DNA of 32,948 nt from Acidiferrobacteraceae bacterium (GCA_011052015.1 DRJZ01000107.1:1-32948); one strand, 5' to 3'. Positions 7,665-15,842 are shown, counted from the first letter of the stretch. Notes: generated from the letters alone by a model not told the origin. Translations and numbers: made by a program.

Positions 7665-9638
7665 ATGAAAAGTCTTTGGAACGATAATAATGCCACACAA
7701 TATCAAGATGCCCTGGGCCTAAGGGTCTATAGCTCGCGCTTGCTGGGGCAAGACCCGAACCTGGTACTGCACGGCGGCGGCAATACCTCTGTCAAGATCA
7801 CCGAAACCAATCTTGTTGGCGATAAAGAGGAACGTCTCTACGTCAAGGGCAGTGGCTGGGATCTGGCGACCATCGAGGCTGCTGGTTTTACGCCGCTACG
7901 CATGGCCCATTTACTCAAACTGGCCAAACTGGAGCACCTCTCCGATCCGCAGATGGTGAACGAACTCAAGACCCAGATGACCGACGCTAGCGCACCATCA
8001 CCCTCGGTCGAAACCATCCTCCATGCCACCCTGCCCTACAAATATGTTGAACACACCCATGCGGATGCCATCGTTTCCATCACCAATACTGTCGAAGGTG
8101 AGCAGCGTATTCGTAGCATCTATGGTGATAGGGTGGTCATCATCCCCTATGTGATGCCGGGCTTTGATCTGGCGCGACTCTGTGCCCAGCGCTTTGCCAC
8201 CGAGGCCCATGACGACACACTGGGCATGGTGCTTCTAAACCATGGCATCTTTTCCTTTGCCGATAGCGCCAAATTGTCCTATGAGCGCATGATCGATTTG
8301 GTGGCCTTGGCCGAGGACTATCTTGCCAGCAAGAATGCATGGGGGGTATCGCTAGCTGCACCCAGGCCAAGCAAGGCGCCGATACGGGGCCAAATGGCAG
8401 CTCTACGCCGGGACATCTCTCGAGTAGCGGGTTTTCCCATGATTGTCGCCCACCAGAACAACGACAAGGGCCTCGCATTTGCCCAACACCCGGAGGTGGG
8501 CACCCTCTCCCAACAGGGACCGGCGACACCGGACCATGTGATCCGCACCAAATACATGCCCATGCTGGGTCGCGATGCCGATGGGTTTGCCAGTCACTAT
8601 AAAAAGTACTTTGACACCCACGCCCCCCATGCCAAACAACCCAAGACCATGCTCGACCCGACGCCGCGGGTTGTCCTCGACCCCGAGCTGGGACTGTGCA
8701 CTGTTGGCCGTAGCGCCAAGGATGCAGACATTACCGCCGACATCTATGACCACACCATTGACGTGATTTTACGGGCCACAGCCCTTGGGGGGTTTAAAGC
8801 CCTGCCCCCAGAACACCTTTTCGATATGGAGTACTGGGATCTGGAACAGGCCAAACTAAACCAGTCCGGCGCACTCCCCGTCTTTGCCGGGGAAGTCGCA
8901 CTGATTACCGGCGGCGCCTCCGGTATAGGCAAGGCCTGCGTGGACGCCATGCTCAAACGTGGCGCCGCCGTCATTGCCCTGGACATCAACGCCGACATTG
9001 CCACGCTGCATCAAGGAAAAGATTATCGCGGCATCCAGTGTGACGTTTCCGATGGACTGCAACTGAATAGCGCATTAGAAACCGGGATAGCGGCCTTCGG
9101 CGGTCTCGACATGCTGGTCCTCAACGCCGGTGTGTTCCCCGGAGGCAAACGCATCGCTTCTCTTGAAGACGATGAATGGCATCAGGTGTTCAAAGTAAAT
9201 CTCGACGCCAATCTGGCCCTGATGCGGGAATGCCACCCGCTACTCAAACTCGCGCCTCGAAACGGCCGCGTGGTCATCATGGGGTCCAAGAATGTCCTCG
9301 CCCCTGGACCTGGAGCTGCGGCCTATTCGGCCTCCAAGTCCGCCCTGGTCCAACTCATGCGCATCGCCGCTCTGGAATGGGCGGAAGACGGTATCCGCAT
9401 CAATGCCCTGCACCCCGACGCGGTATTCGACACCGCCATCTGGACCGGTGAAGTACTCGCCGCGCGGGCCGGTCACTATGGTATGAACGTGGATGACTAC
9501 AAGCGTAAGAACCTGCTTAAAACCGAAATCTGCAGCCAGGATGTCGCGGAGCTGGCCGCCGAGATGTGTGGGCCGCTATTTGCCAAGACCACCGCCGCCC
9601 AAGTGCCCATCGATGGCGGCAATGAGCGGGTGATCTGA
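7665..9638 (+). CDS. Bifunctional class II aldolase / short-chain dehydrogenase
   Basis: The product has 657 residues and is a natural fusion. Residues about 1-390 are a class II aldolase/adducin-type domain with the zinc ligands 'HTHAD' (130-134) and 'NHG' (192-194). Residues about 408-657 are a short-chain dehydrogenase with the NAD(P) motif 'TGGASGIG' (415-422), 'NAG' (487-489), catalytic Ser541 and 'YSASK' (Tyr554, Lys558). Fusions of this layout are annotated as RhaD-like enzymes. In rhamnose or other deoxysugar catabolism they cleave a sugar 1-phosphate and oxidise the lactaldehyde released. No kinase, isomerase or sugar transporter gene lies nearby, so the substrate is open. Asp440 at the end of the second strand of the Rossmann fold suggests NAD preference. 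Confidence 0.92.
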   Translation: MKSLWNDNNATQYQDALGLRVYSSRLLGQDPNLVLHGGGNTSVKITETNLVGDKEERLYVKGSGWDLATIEAAGFTPLRMAHLLKLAKLEHLSDPQMVNELKTQMTDASAPSPSVETILHATLPYKYVEHTHADAIVSITNTVEGEQRIRSIYGDRVVIIPYVMPGFDLARLCAQRFATEAHDDTLGMVLLNHGIFSFADSAKLSYERMIDLVALAEDYLASKNAWGVSLAAPRPSKAPIRGQMAALRRDISRVAGFPMIVAHQNNDKGLAFAQHPEVGTLSQQGPATPDHVIRTKYMPMLGRDADGFASHYKKYFDTHAPHAKQPKTMLDPTPRVVLDPELGLCTVGRSAKDADITADIYDHTIDVILRATALGGFKALPPEHLFDMEYWDLEQAKLNQSGALPVFAGEVALITGGASGIGKACVDAMLKRGAAVIALDINADIATLHQGKDYRGIQCDVSDGLQLNSALETGIAAFGGLDMLVLNAGVFPGGKRIASLEDDEWHQVFKVNLDANLALMRECHPLLKLAPRNGRVVIMGSKNVLAPGPGAAAYSASKSALVQLMRIAALEWAEDGIRINALHPDAVFDTAIWTGEVLAARAGHYGMNVDDYKRKNLLKTEICSQDVAELAAEMCGPLFAKTTAAQVPIDGGNERVI

Positions 9639-9651
9639 CGTATTGCGCTTG

Positions 9652-9682
9652 TTCACCACAGAGGACACGGAGATCACAGAGC
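9652..9682. repeat. Degenerate 'ACCACAGAGGACAC' type repeat
   Basis: The stretch 'TTCACCACAGAGGACACGG' followed by 'AGATCACAGAG' is the short degenerate CACAGAG-rich sequence that I know from intergenic regions of many bacterial genomes. It sits in the 66-bp gap between the convergent aldolase/dehydrogenase and hydrolase genes. No second copy was found in this window. Confidence 0.4.
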
Positions 9683-9704
9683 AAAAATTGTTGGGTTTAA
9701 TTAG

Positions 9705-10598
9705 TCATTTAAGATGTTTGCGCAAAAATTGCGCGGTACGTTGCATGGCGTCCTTGGAGGCCAAATCGTCGGCAAAGGTGCGTACATTGGGTGGGCGAAA
9801 GTCGAAACCACGGCCGACACCAGGATAAACAATGAGCCGGATATCCCGTTTTTTCTCCTTAAGAGATTCATAGACGAAGATAATGGGGCGTTGCCTCTGA
9901 TATTGGTCGTGCTCACCCATGAAGATCAAGGCTGGAACCTTGAGGTCCTCTGCCTCGGGGGCATACTTATAAATCTGCATGGGTTCTGCGGCATTGGGAT
10001 CCTGAAGGTGTGGATAATAGGACACCCAGCAGGCCACCTCTTTGTCCTGTTTCTTGTAAGTCACCAAGGCCTTGAGCGTGATATAACCGCCACGGGTATG
10101 AGATACCGTACAGATCTTCTTGCCTTTAACCTGAGGCAAGGTGAGTAGGAACTCAATACCGCGGGCAGCATCTTTCTCAACTTTGTAATCGTGCTCGATA
10201 GGAAATTTGTCGATAAAATTAGCGAACCACAAGTCCGGCGCCAGCACCACAAAGCCCCGTGCCGCCAAACGCCGTGGATGAAGTAAGGTCAATTCATCCA
10301 AACCACGACGGCCATGTTGAAACAATACCCCTGGATATTGTTTACCGTCCTTGGGGCGAAACAAATAGGCAGGGACCTCCGTATCACCGCTTTTGTAGCT
10401 CATGCGCTCCATCACCACCTTGTGGTTTTGCGGTACCGGGATCTGCCCTTCCTCCCACCAAGCATCATCCCACCACCATTTTTTTTCATCCTGTGGATAC
10501 AGATATCGCACCCAACTCTTGTCATAGGTATAGCCCCAGGGCTCGGCGGCAAATACTGACGTGGACATCAAGCAAAACAGGAAAATAAAACTGCGCAT
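9705..10598 (-). CDS. Exported dienelactone-hydrolase-like alpha/beta-hydrolase with substituted catalytic positions
   Basis: The product has 297 residues. An N-terminal signal peptide (residues about 1-18, ending 'SVFAA') predicts export. The core is an alpha/beta-hydrolase of dienelactone-hydrolase type: 'PGVLFQHGRRG' (oxyanion region, 89-99), 'GFVVLAPDLW', the nucleophile-elbow region 'VSHTRGGY' (165-172) and 'LIFMGEHDQY' with Asp231. The late loop 'YPGVGRGFDF' is at 258-267. In the family the elbow reads GxCxGG or GxSxGG and the late loop G(A/G)xHGF. Here the nucleophile position is Thr168 and the His position is Arg263. Either the protein is a non-catalytic homologue or other residues take over. 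The gene is divergent from the EamA gene, with a strong palindrome between them. Confidence 0.8.
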   Translation of the reverse strand: MRSFIFLFCLMSTSVFAAEPWGYTYDKSWVRYLYPQDEKKWWWDDAWWEEGQIPVPQNHKVVMERMSYKSGDTEVPAYLFRPKDGKQYPGVLFQHGRRGLDELTLLHPRRLAARGFVVLAPDLWFANFIDKFPIEHDYKVEKDAARGIEFLLTLPQVKGKKICTVSHTRGGYITLKALVTYKKQDKEVACWVSYYPHLQDPNAAEPMQIYKYAPEAEDLKVPALIFMGEHDQYQRQRPIIFVYESLKEKKRDIRLIVYPGVGRGFDFRPPNVRTFADDLASKDAMQRTAQFLRKHLK

Positions 10599-10651
10599 AG
10601 CTTATGATCTCTCGATTGATAATTGCTCTAAACTTAGTAGAAAAAATACTA

Positions 10652-10708
10652 GCGAAACCAAGGGGGTCGGAGTAAATTGGAAAGTCACTCCGACCCCCTT
10701 GGTTTCGC
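10652..10708. repeat. 22-bp perfect inverted repeat (REP-like palindrome)
   Basis: The arm at 10652-10673, beginning 'GCGAAACCAAGGGGGTCGG', is exactly complementary to 10687-10708, with a 13-nt spacer. The inner 'GGGGTCGGAGT...ACTCCGACCCC' core has the style of REP palindromes mobilised by REP-associated tyrosine transposases (RAYTs). No such transposase is in the window. It lies in the 135-bp gap between two divergent genes, so it is not a normal end-of-operon terminator and may overlap their promoters. Confidence 0.85.
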
Positions 10709-10733
10709 CGGGCTAACAGTGTAAATCATCTAC

Positions 10734-11618
10734 ATGTCACCCTCTAATCCAGGAACCACACTGTTACCGATATTAGCCTTGTTGCTTGCGGCCACACTGT
10801 GGGGAGTGCTTTGGTATCCGTTACGGTTGCTGGAACAAGTCGGTTTGCAGGGGCTATGGACAACCTTAATCATGTATTGTGCCGCATCCTTAGTCGGGAT
10901 CATATTGGCTGTCCGGCACTTCCATGAATTTTCACGCTGTCCTGGATTATTGCTACTAATAGGAATTTCAAATGGATGGACCAACGTTGCATTTATTATT
11001 GCCATCCTTGATGGCAACGTCGTCAGGGTATTACTCCTGTTTTACCTGTCTCCCTTGTGGACAGTGATCCTGGGATGGTTAGTGCTCGGTGAACGGATAT
11101 CGGTTTTAGCGGCCACATCGATTGGCATTGCCATGTCAGGTGCATTATTGATGCTGTGGGAACCTTCACTGGGTTTCCCGTGGCCTCGTGATGGCACTGA
11201 TGTGTTGGCAATTTCAGCAGGCTTCGCCTTTGCTGTGTCCAATGTTCTGGTCAGAAAAGCACAGAATGTATCCGTCACAACCAAAACCACAGCCACTTGG
11301 ATTGGAGTCGCTGCCCTTGCAGGCTTTTTGCTTTTATACAAATCTGCGCCAACACCCGCTGTAGACAGCGATGTCCTCATGGGCGCCATTATATTAGGCA
11401 TAGGGGGCATCGTCATCATGACGCTGGCGGTTCAATATGGGGTGACTCATATGCCAGTGCATCGTTCAGCCGTTATTTTACTATTTGAAATAGTGGCAGG
11501 CGCCCTCTCCTCGCAACTGCTCACGGATGAAATTGTATTGCCCATTGAGTGGGCAGGCGGTGTGCTGATTATTTTCGCGGCTTACTTATCGGCCCACCAA
11601 GCAGTAAAAGCCAAATAG
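10734..11618 (+). CDS. EamA/DMT-superfamily transporter
   Basis: The product has 294 residues. It forms ten hydrophobic segments arranged as two five-helix EamA halves, beginning 'LLPILALLLAATLWG' in the first half. The second half starts near residue 155 ('DVLAISAGFAFAVSNVLVRK'). The family pattern of a proline-containing helix 4 ('LFYLSPLWTVILGWLVLGE') is clear in the first half, and the second half ends with the comparable 'GGVLIIFAAYL'. Members export amino acids, nucleosides or other metabolites across the inner membrane, but the substrate cannot be read from sequence. The start at 10734 has no evident Shine-Dalgarno, so a leaderless or weakly translated message is possible. It is convergent with the SulP gene. 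Confidence 0.88.
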   Translation: MSPSNPGTTLLPILALLLAATLWGVLWYPLRLLEQVGLQGLWTTLIMYCAASLVGIILAVRHFHEFSRCPGLLLLIGISNGWTNVAFIIAILDGNVVRVLLLFYLSPLWTVILGWLVLGERISVLAATSIGIAMSGALLMLWEPSLGFPWPRDGTDVLAISAGFAFAVSNVLVRKAQNVSVTTKTTATWIGVAALAGFLLLYKSAPTPAVDSDVLMGAIILGIGGIVIMTLAVQYGVTHMPVHRSAVILLFEIVAGALSSQLLTDEIVLPIEWAGGVLIIFAAYLSAHQAVKAK

Positions 11619-11708
11619 TGGATAAAGGGTTCTGATCCGAGCGGCACTTGCTATACACCAAAAACATCGTCGTTCCAGGTACACTGGCAGCAGGTAGATT
11701 GATAAAAG

Positions 11709-13448
11709 TTATCGCCCTTGCTGGCATTCCTTGAATATCAACGCCTGGCATGTCGAACAAATAGATCTATCCAGGTGGTTATAAATACTATGAATTGCCA
11801 GCGTTTTGGAATCAAAAAAATGATCACTCCCTATTTTTCTGATAAAACACGATTTTGCGGCGAACTCATAAACCGACGACTTCAAGTCCATAAAATAGAG
11901 GCCCCCTCCCTTCATCATCAAACGGTTATTTTCTGTCACTAGTGCTTCAGCACCGGCAAGATCTATGAAATTGATACCACTTGCCTCAATTAAAATATGA
12001 TTGATGTTTTCATCCTCTGATATCTTGGCGATACGCTTCTGGATATGATTGATGGAACCGAAGTAAATAGACATATCGATTCTCATAATTTTTAGCTGTG
12101 GACATTGTTTAAGTGGCTTTTTTTTGATGTTAATTAACTTTCTGTTTTGACTCCCAGGCAAACCATCAAAGGACAATATTGGGATGTGCGGCGTCGATGT
12201 TTTAGCCAAAAATAAGACAAGCGACAGAATGACACCGAGATAGATAGCAAATTCCAGCTCAAGGAACAGGGTGGCAAAAAAGGTCGTTAACAATATCGCC
12301 GACTCTGATTTACTGAATGTTAAAGTCTGTTTAATGTGACGAAAATCGACAAGATTATAAGCCACCAGCAAGATAATACCGCCCATAGACGAGATGGGAA
12401 GATAGGCCGTCAAAGGCGCGATGAGTAACACGATAATCATCAAAATGATGGCCGCAAAAATAGCAGAAAGCGGTGTCTTGGCGCCGGACGCATAATTGAT
12501 ACCGGAACGCGTGAATGAACCGGAACCCGCATAGCTGGAAAAGAAGCTGCCGAATATGTTGGACATACCCTGGCCAATAAACTCCTGATTAGGATCAATT
12601 CGTTGATTTGACTTCGCCGCCACTGCGCGACTAATCGATACTGCTTCGATCAAACCCAGCAAAGCGACCGCAAAAGCTTCTGGTGCTAATGTTTTGATGG
12701 CCGAGAAGGAAAACTCTGGTACCGATAATGGAGGCAAATGCGCGGGTATCTCACCAACCAACTTGATTTCCGTTGTAAAATCTTTCAAGAAAACTGCAAC
12801 AACGCTACCAACAATCATCCCAATAAGCAGATTGGGTGACTTAGGCATCACTTTTTTTGACAAAATAGCAACAAACAATGTGACCAACGCAATCACAACA
12901 AGATAAATATTCGTCCCCCCCATCCCCTGAAAAAGATCAGCCCAAGTGTGGAGGAATGATTCTCCCTTGGGGACGTAAACACCAATAATGTGTTTCATCT
13001 GGCTGGTTGCAATCAATATGGCCGCACCCGCTGTAAAACCAATGACAACGGTGTGGGATACAAAATTGACCAGCGCACCAAACCGCACCAAGCCAAACAC
13101 AAGCTGATAAACCCCCGCTAGAAATGTAAGTGTCAATACTGATGTTAAAAACTCGGGAGTACCCGGTTCAGCGTGATGACTAATCGCGGCAAAAATAACA
13201 ATGGAGATGGCGGTTGTAGGGCCCGATACTAAATGGAAAGAAGAGCCAAACAGGGCAGCAATAATCGGTGTCACCATTGCGGTATAAAGACCATACTCAG
13301 GCGGCAAGCCTGCAATGGTGGCAAATGCGACACCCTGTGGCAGCACAATAACAGCCCCTGTCAGACCCGATATAAAATCGGCTTTAACAGTCGCTTTTGT
13401 GGTCAATTTAAACCAGACAAGAAAAGGAAATAGTGATGTTAATTTCAT
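11709..13448 (-). CDS. SulP-family anion transporter with C-terminal STAS domain
   Basis: The product has 579 residues. The membrane part (residues about 15-420) begins with 'ADFISGLTGAVIVLPQGVAF' and contains the SulP-typical 'GLPPEYGLYTAM', 'GPTTAISI' and, later, 'SYAGSGSFTRSGINYASGAK' segments. The C-terminal STAS domain (about 440-555) has 'IDMSIYFGSINHIQKR' and 'ASGINFIDLAGAEAL'. At the position corresponding to the phosphorylated Ser of anti-sigma antagonists there is Ala, as is common in transporters. SulP proteins carry sulfate, bicarbonate or other anions, usually with Na+ or H+, and the substrate is not decidable here. An unusual tail ends 'CSTCQALIFKECQQGR' with three cysteines. 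A decayed DUF4202 gene lies upstream. Confidence 0.92.
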   Translation of the reverse strand: MKLTSLFPFLVWFKLTTKATVKADFISGLTGAVIVLPQGVAFATIAGLPPEYGLYTAMVTPIIAALFGSSFHLVSGPTTAISIVIFAAISHHAEPGTPEFLTSVLTLTFLAGVYQLVFGLVRFGALVNFVSHTVVIGFTAGAAILIATSQMKHIIGVYVPKGESFLHTWADLFQGMGGTNIYLVVIALVTLFVAILSKKVMPKSPNLLIGMIVGSVVAVFLKDFTTEIKLVGEIPAHLPPLSVPEFSFSAIKTLAPEAFAVALLGLIEAVSISRAVAAKSNQRIDPNQEFIGQGMSNIFGSFFSSYAGSGSFTRSGINYASGAKTPLSAIFAAIILMIIVLLIAPLTAYLPISSMGGIILLVAYNLVDFRHIKQTLTFSKSESAILLTTFFATLFLELEFAIYLGVILSLVLFLAKTSTPHIPILSFDGLPGSQNRKLINIKKKPLKQCPQLKIMRIDMSIYFGSINHIQKRIAKISEDENINHILIEASGINFIDLAGAEALVTENNRLMMKGGGLYFMDLKSSVYEFAAKSCFIRKIGSDHFFDSKTLAIHSIYNHLDRSICSTCQALIFKECQQGR

Positions 13449-13589
13449 TTAAGCACTCAATTGAAAATATGTTTTTCCGAATCACAATCGCCGCTGTTCC
13501 ATTTATAGAAGGGATAGGGCATGAACTGCACTGTTCGGACCTCGCAGAACAAAGATCCATCTTCGGCAAAAAAATGTCTTAATCACAAC

Positions 13590-14035
13590 CATTCGCAATT
13601 GCTTTCTGGACAGGCGAGCTAACGGCTCAGGGAGCCTGATCCCACCTGAAAATGCGAACTGTTGCGCCCGGCTGGACATTTTCTTCCAGGTCTTGCGGAT
13701 AATGCCGAGCCACTTTCCCTCGTCATATTTGGGATGCTTGTTAATGAACCCCGGCATGTAGTGCTCGACGAAGGCCAAGTCGGCCACGTTTTCCAACAAC
13801 TGCGTGTCCGGATTTTCCTTTAACTTTTCCTTGCCATTGCCTATTTTACCCTGTCGATGGCGTCTTCACCACTCAGCCCACCTGTGCCAGCAGATCGGCC
13901 GCAGTATGGGCATGGGATTTACACAACCCTTGCGCCATTGCAGGTAACCGACGGAGCCCATTGAATAGGCATCATGGGGGGTTTCCAGCACCGGATATGC
14001 TACGCATTAATCGCCAACTTCATTTGCATGAAACT
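13590..14035 (-). pseudogene. DUF4202 pseudogene
   Basis: Three minus-strand frames together rebuild a DUF4202-type protein. The first piece has 'HIRCW' preceded by an in-frame TAG where the family has Gln. A frame change leads to 'DAYSMGSVGYLQWRKG', another to 'SHAHTAADLLAQVGLSGEDA', and another to 'KEKLKENPDTQLLENVADLA' and 'FVEHYMPGF'. The last piece continues into 'LGIIRKTWKKMSSRAQQFA', the family's C-terminal block. The N-terminal third is not recognisable. With one nonsense mutation and at least two frameshifts it is clearly dead. A 98-residue open stretch at 13503-13799 is only its last piece. The function of DUF4202 is unknown to me. Confidence 0.75.
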
Positions 14036-14231
14036 ATGCCTTGGAGGCAGAACAACCCTTTTATTATGACAAGGGGCGCCGGAGTAACGAAGAAATCATG
14101 TTGAAATAACGACATTCTTGTATAGTAGCCGTTTAAGCACACGCGGCGTATCACAAAGGCGCCTCTCTGGTCTAAGTATCCCGTCTCCGTGGAGGGAGGG
14201 TGTCCATAATTGTTCCCAATGGGGGGTATAG
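14036..14231. promoter_or_regulatory. Leader/promoter region of the DUF1538-PII-CBS operon
   Basis: This is the only sizeable gap ahead of the five-gene operon, so its promoter should lie here. The best match is 'TTGAAA' at 14101 with 'TATAGT' at 14121, but the 14-nt spacing is shorter than the usual 16-18, so a different sigma factor or different boxes are possible. The G-run 'GGGGGG' at 14221-14226 is the likely ribosome-binding site for the TTG start at 14232. No riboswitch or clear hairpin was recognised. Confidence 0.3.
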
Positions 14232-14954
14232 TTGCGCGCATTTTTTCGCACAATACTGAGTAGCACACGGGACCTGGCGCCCATCGTACTGGTGATCCTC
14301 TTTTTCCAGGTCGTGGTGCTGGAACAGCCCCTATCCAAACTCACCGGCTTAATTGGCGGCACACTATTGGTTGTCCTGGGGCTGACTTTCTTTCTGCGTG
14401 GCCTGAACATGGCCTTATTCCCCATCGGCGAATCCATGGCCTACGATTTTGCCCGCAAGGGTAGTCTGTTTTGGTTGCTGGCCTTCTCCTTTGCACTGGG
14501 CTTTGGCACCACCATCGCCGAGCCGGCGTTGATTGTGGTTGCCAAAGAAGCAGCCAAGATAGCAGCGGCGAGTGGTCAAATCCTGGATTCCGATTCGGCG
14601 CGCGTATCCTATGCCTTTGGGTTACGCCTCAGCGTCGGCCTCGCTGTGGGCGTGGCAACCCTGATAGGTGTCATTCGCATCCTGCGAGGTTGGCCCATCC
14701 ACATTGTAATGGTTGTGGGTTACGTCATCGTCATGATCATGACCATATTTGCCCCGAAAGAAATCATCGGCATTGCCTATGACGCGGGTGGCGTGACCAC
14801 ATCAACGATTACCGTACCCCTGGTGACTGCCCTCGGCGTAGGGCTGGCGTCCAGCATCAAAGGTCGAAATCCCATGGTAGACGGCTTTGGCTTGATCGCC
14901 ATTGCATCTATAACGCCTATGGTCTTCGTCATGGCTTATGGGATGTTAAACTGA
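14232..14954 (+). CDS. DUF1538 membrane protein, first of tandem pair
   Basis: The product has 240 residues and is very hydrophobic, with about six membrane helices. DUF1538 hallmarks are 'GTTIAEPAL' (92-100), '[11 protein letters not shown]' (181-191) and 'DGFGLIA' (216-222). The start is taken as TTG at 14232 because a TAG stop lies directly upstream and the conserved N-terminal '[12 protein letters not shown]' needs this region. 'GGGGGG' six bases upstream serves as the ribosome-binding site. DUF1538 proteins are uncharacterised inner-membrane proteins, and a transporter or channel role is an inference from the fold and partners. The stop codon overlaps the ATG of the second DUF1538 gene by one base, indicating translational coupling. 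Both halves share the same motifs, so they likely form a heteromeric complex. Confidence 0.88.
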   Translation: MRAFFRTILSSTRDLAPIVLVILFFQVVVLEQPLSKLTGLIGGTLLVVLGLTFFLRGLNMALFPIGESMAYDFARKGSLFWLLAFSFALGFGTTIAEPALIVVAKEAAKIAAASGQILDSDSARVSYAFGLRLSVGLAVGVATLIGVIRILRGWPIHIVMVVGYVIVMIMTIFAPKEIIGIAYDAGGVTTSTITVPLVTALGVGLASSIKGRNPMVDGFGLIAIASITPMVFVMAYGMLN

Positions 14955-15748
14955 TGATTAATTTCGACGCCTTCCTCCACGCTCTGTTTGGCACCCTGCG
15001 CGACGTGGTGCCCATTATCGTAATCATCATTGCCTTTCAGACGTTCGTTATTCGAAAACGGGTGCCACACCTCAAGCGGGTGCTAATAGGATTCGTCTAC
15101 GTGGTCCTGGGGATGACATTATTTCTGGAAGGCCTGGAAACAGCCCTGTTTCCTATCGGCAAATTGATGGCAGAGCAACTGACTGACCCGGTGTTCGTCC
15201 ATGGCAGTATCGGGCCTTTCGCCGATGCGTTGAGGTGGCAGAACTTTAAGTGGGTCTACTTATTTGCTGCAACCATTGGATTCGCGACCACCATTGCCGA
15301 ACCTGCCTTAATCGCAGTGGCTACCAAGGCCAAAGAAGTGTCCGCCGGCGCTATTACAGTATGGGGATTGCGGATTGCGGTTGCCGTGGGTGTCGCCATT
15401 GGTGTGGCACTGGGTAGTTTCCGAATTATCGCCGGAATTCCGCTGCACTATTTTATTCTCAGCGGCTACGTCATTGTGGTCGTACAGACCCTGTTTGCTC
15501 CAAGGCTGATCATCGCCTTGGCCTATGATAGCGGCGGTGTCACCACGTCAACAGTTACCGTACCGGTCATCGCCGCACTCGGATTAGGACTGGCCACAAC
15601 CGTTCCTGGCCGTAGCCCCCTCATTGATGGTTTCGGTCTTATCGCCCATGCCAGCCTGTTCCCCATTATGTCGGTGATGGGTTATGCCCAGTTGGTTGAA
15701 TGGCGGCTCAAACGCAGAACCGCCACCGCAAAGGGAGGAGACACATGA
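14954..15748 (+). CDS. DUF1538 membrane protein, second of tandem pair
   Basis: The product has 264 residues and is a paralogue of the preceding gene. It shares 'ATTIAEPAL' (111-119), 'AYDSGGVTTST' (190-200) and 'DGFGLIA'. The N-terminal 'VVPIIVIIIAFQTF' aligns with '[14 protein letters not shown]' of its partner. About six membrane helices are visible, and a basic tail 'RLKRRTATAKGGDT' should be cytoplasmic. Its start codon overlaps the previous stop (TGATG), and its own stop overlaps the ATG of a 30-codon ORF (ATGA), so the whole set is translationally coupled. I recall that the two DUF1538 units can occur as one longer polypeptide elsewhere, which supports a two-subunit assembly. Substrate and function are unknown. 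Confidence 0.88.
   Translation: MINFDAFLHALFGTLRDVVPIIVIIIAFQTFVIRKRVPHLKRVLIGFVYVVLGMTLFLEGLETALFPIGKLMAEQLTDPVFVHGSIGPFADALRWQNFKWVYLFAATIGFATTIAEPALIAVATKAKEVSAGAITVWGLRIAVAVGVAIGVALGSFRIIAGIPLHYFILSGYVIVVVQTLFAPRLIIALAYDSGGVTTSTVTVPVIAALGLGLATTVPGRSPLIDGFGLIAHASLFPIMSVMGYAQLVEWRLKRRTATAKGGDT
15731..15740 (+). promoter_or_regulatory. Strong Shine-Dalgarno preceding a 30-codon ORF
   Basis: 'AAGGGAGGAG' ends 4 nt before the ATG at 15745. It is inside the 3' end of the second DUF1538 gene and is too far (about 100 nt) from the PII-like gene to serve it. It therefore marks the small ORF as a real translation unit. Confidence 0.6.
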
Positions 15749-15837
15749 CTACTGGCTCAACTGAAAACTATTTAGCCATGAAGATAATCGGCCTGTTACT
15801 AAGGCGAAATAAACATGGGAAACTTGAAGAGGAGTAA
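15745..15837 (+). CDS. 30-codon micro-ORF inside the DUF1538-PII operon
   Basis: ATG at 15745 overlaps the stop of the second DUF1538 gene (ATGA) and is preceded by a near-perfect Shine-Dalgarno at 15731-15740. The product starts 'MTTGSTENYLAMKIIGLLLR', then a basic run 'RNKHGK' and the acidic end 'LEEE'. It has a short hydrophobic patch ('AMKIIGLLL') flanked by charge, so it could be a small membrane-associated or amphipathic helix. The last codons GAA GAG GAG carry the ribosome-binding site of the PII-like gene, which starts 5 nt after its TAA. It could be a true microprotein of the complex or simply a coupling ORF that keeps ribosomes on the message. I do not recognise a family. Confidence 0.5.
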   Translation: MTTGSTENYLAMKIIGLLLRRNKHGKLEEE

Positions 15838-15842
15838 CGACC

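Noticed and set aside
8140-8753. Long minus-strand frames opposite the aldolase/dehydrogenase gene
   Set aside because: They are antisense shadows of a well-supported coding sequence, rich in Arg/Pro/Gly, with no domains.
13503-13799. 98-residue minus-strand open frame as an intact gene
   Set aside because: It is only the C-terminal piece of the DUF4202 pseudogene, followed by non-homologous sequence, and its start is an unsupported TTG.
14101-14126. 'TTGAAA' and 'TATAGT' as a sigma-70 promoter for the DUF1538 operon
   Set aside because: The spacer is 14 nt, too short for a confident call. It is mentioned only as the best candidate in the leader region.
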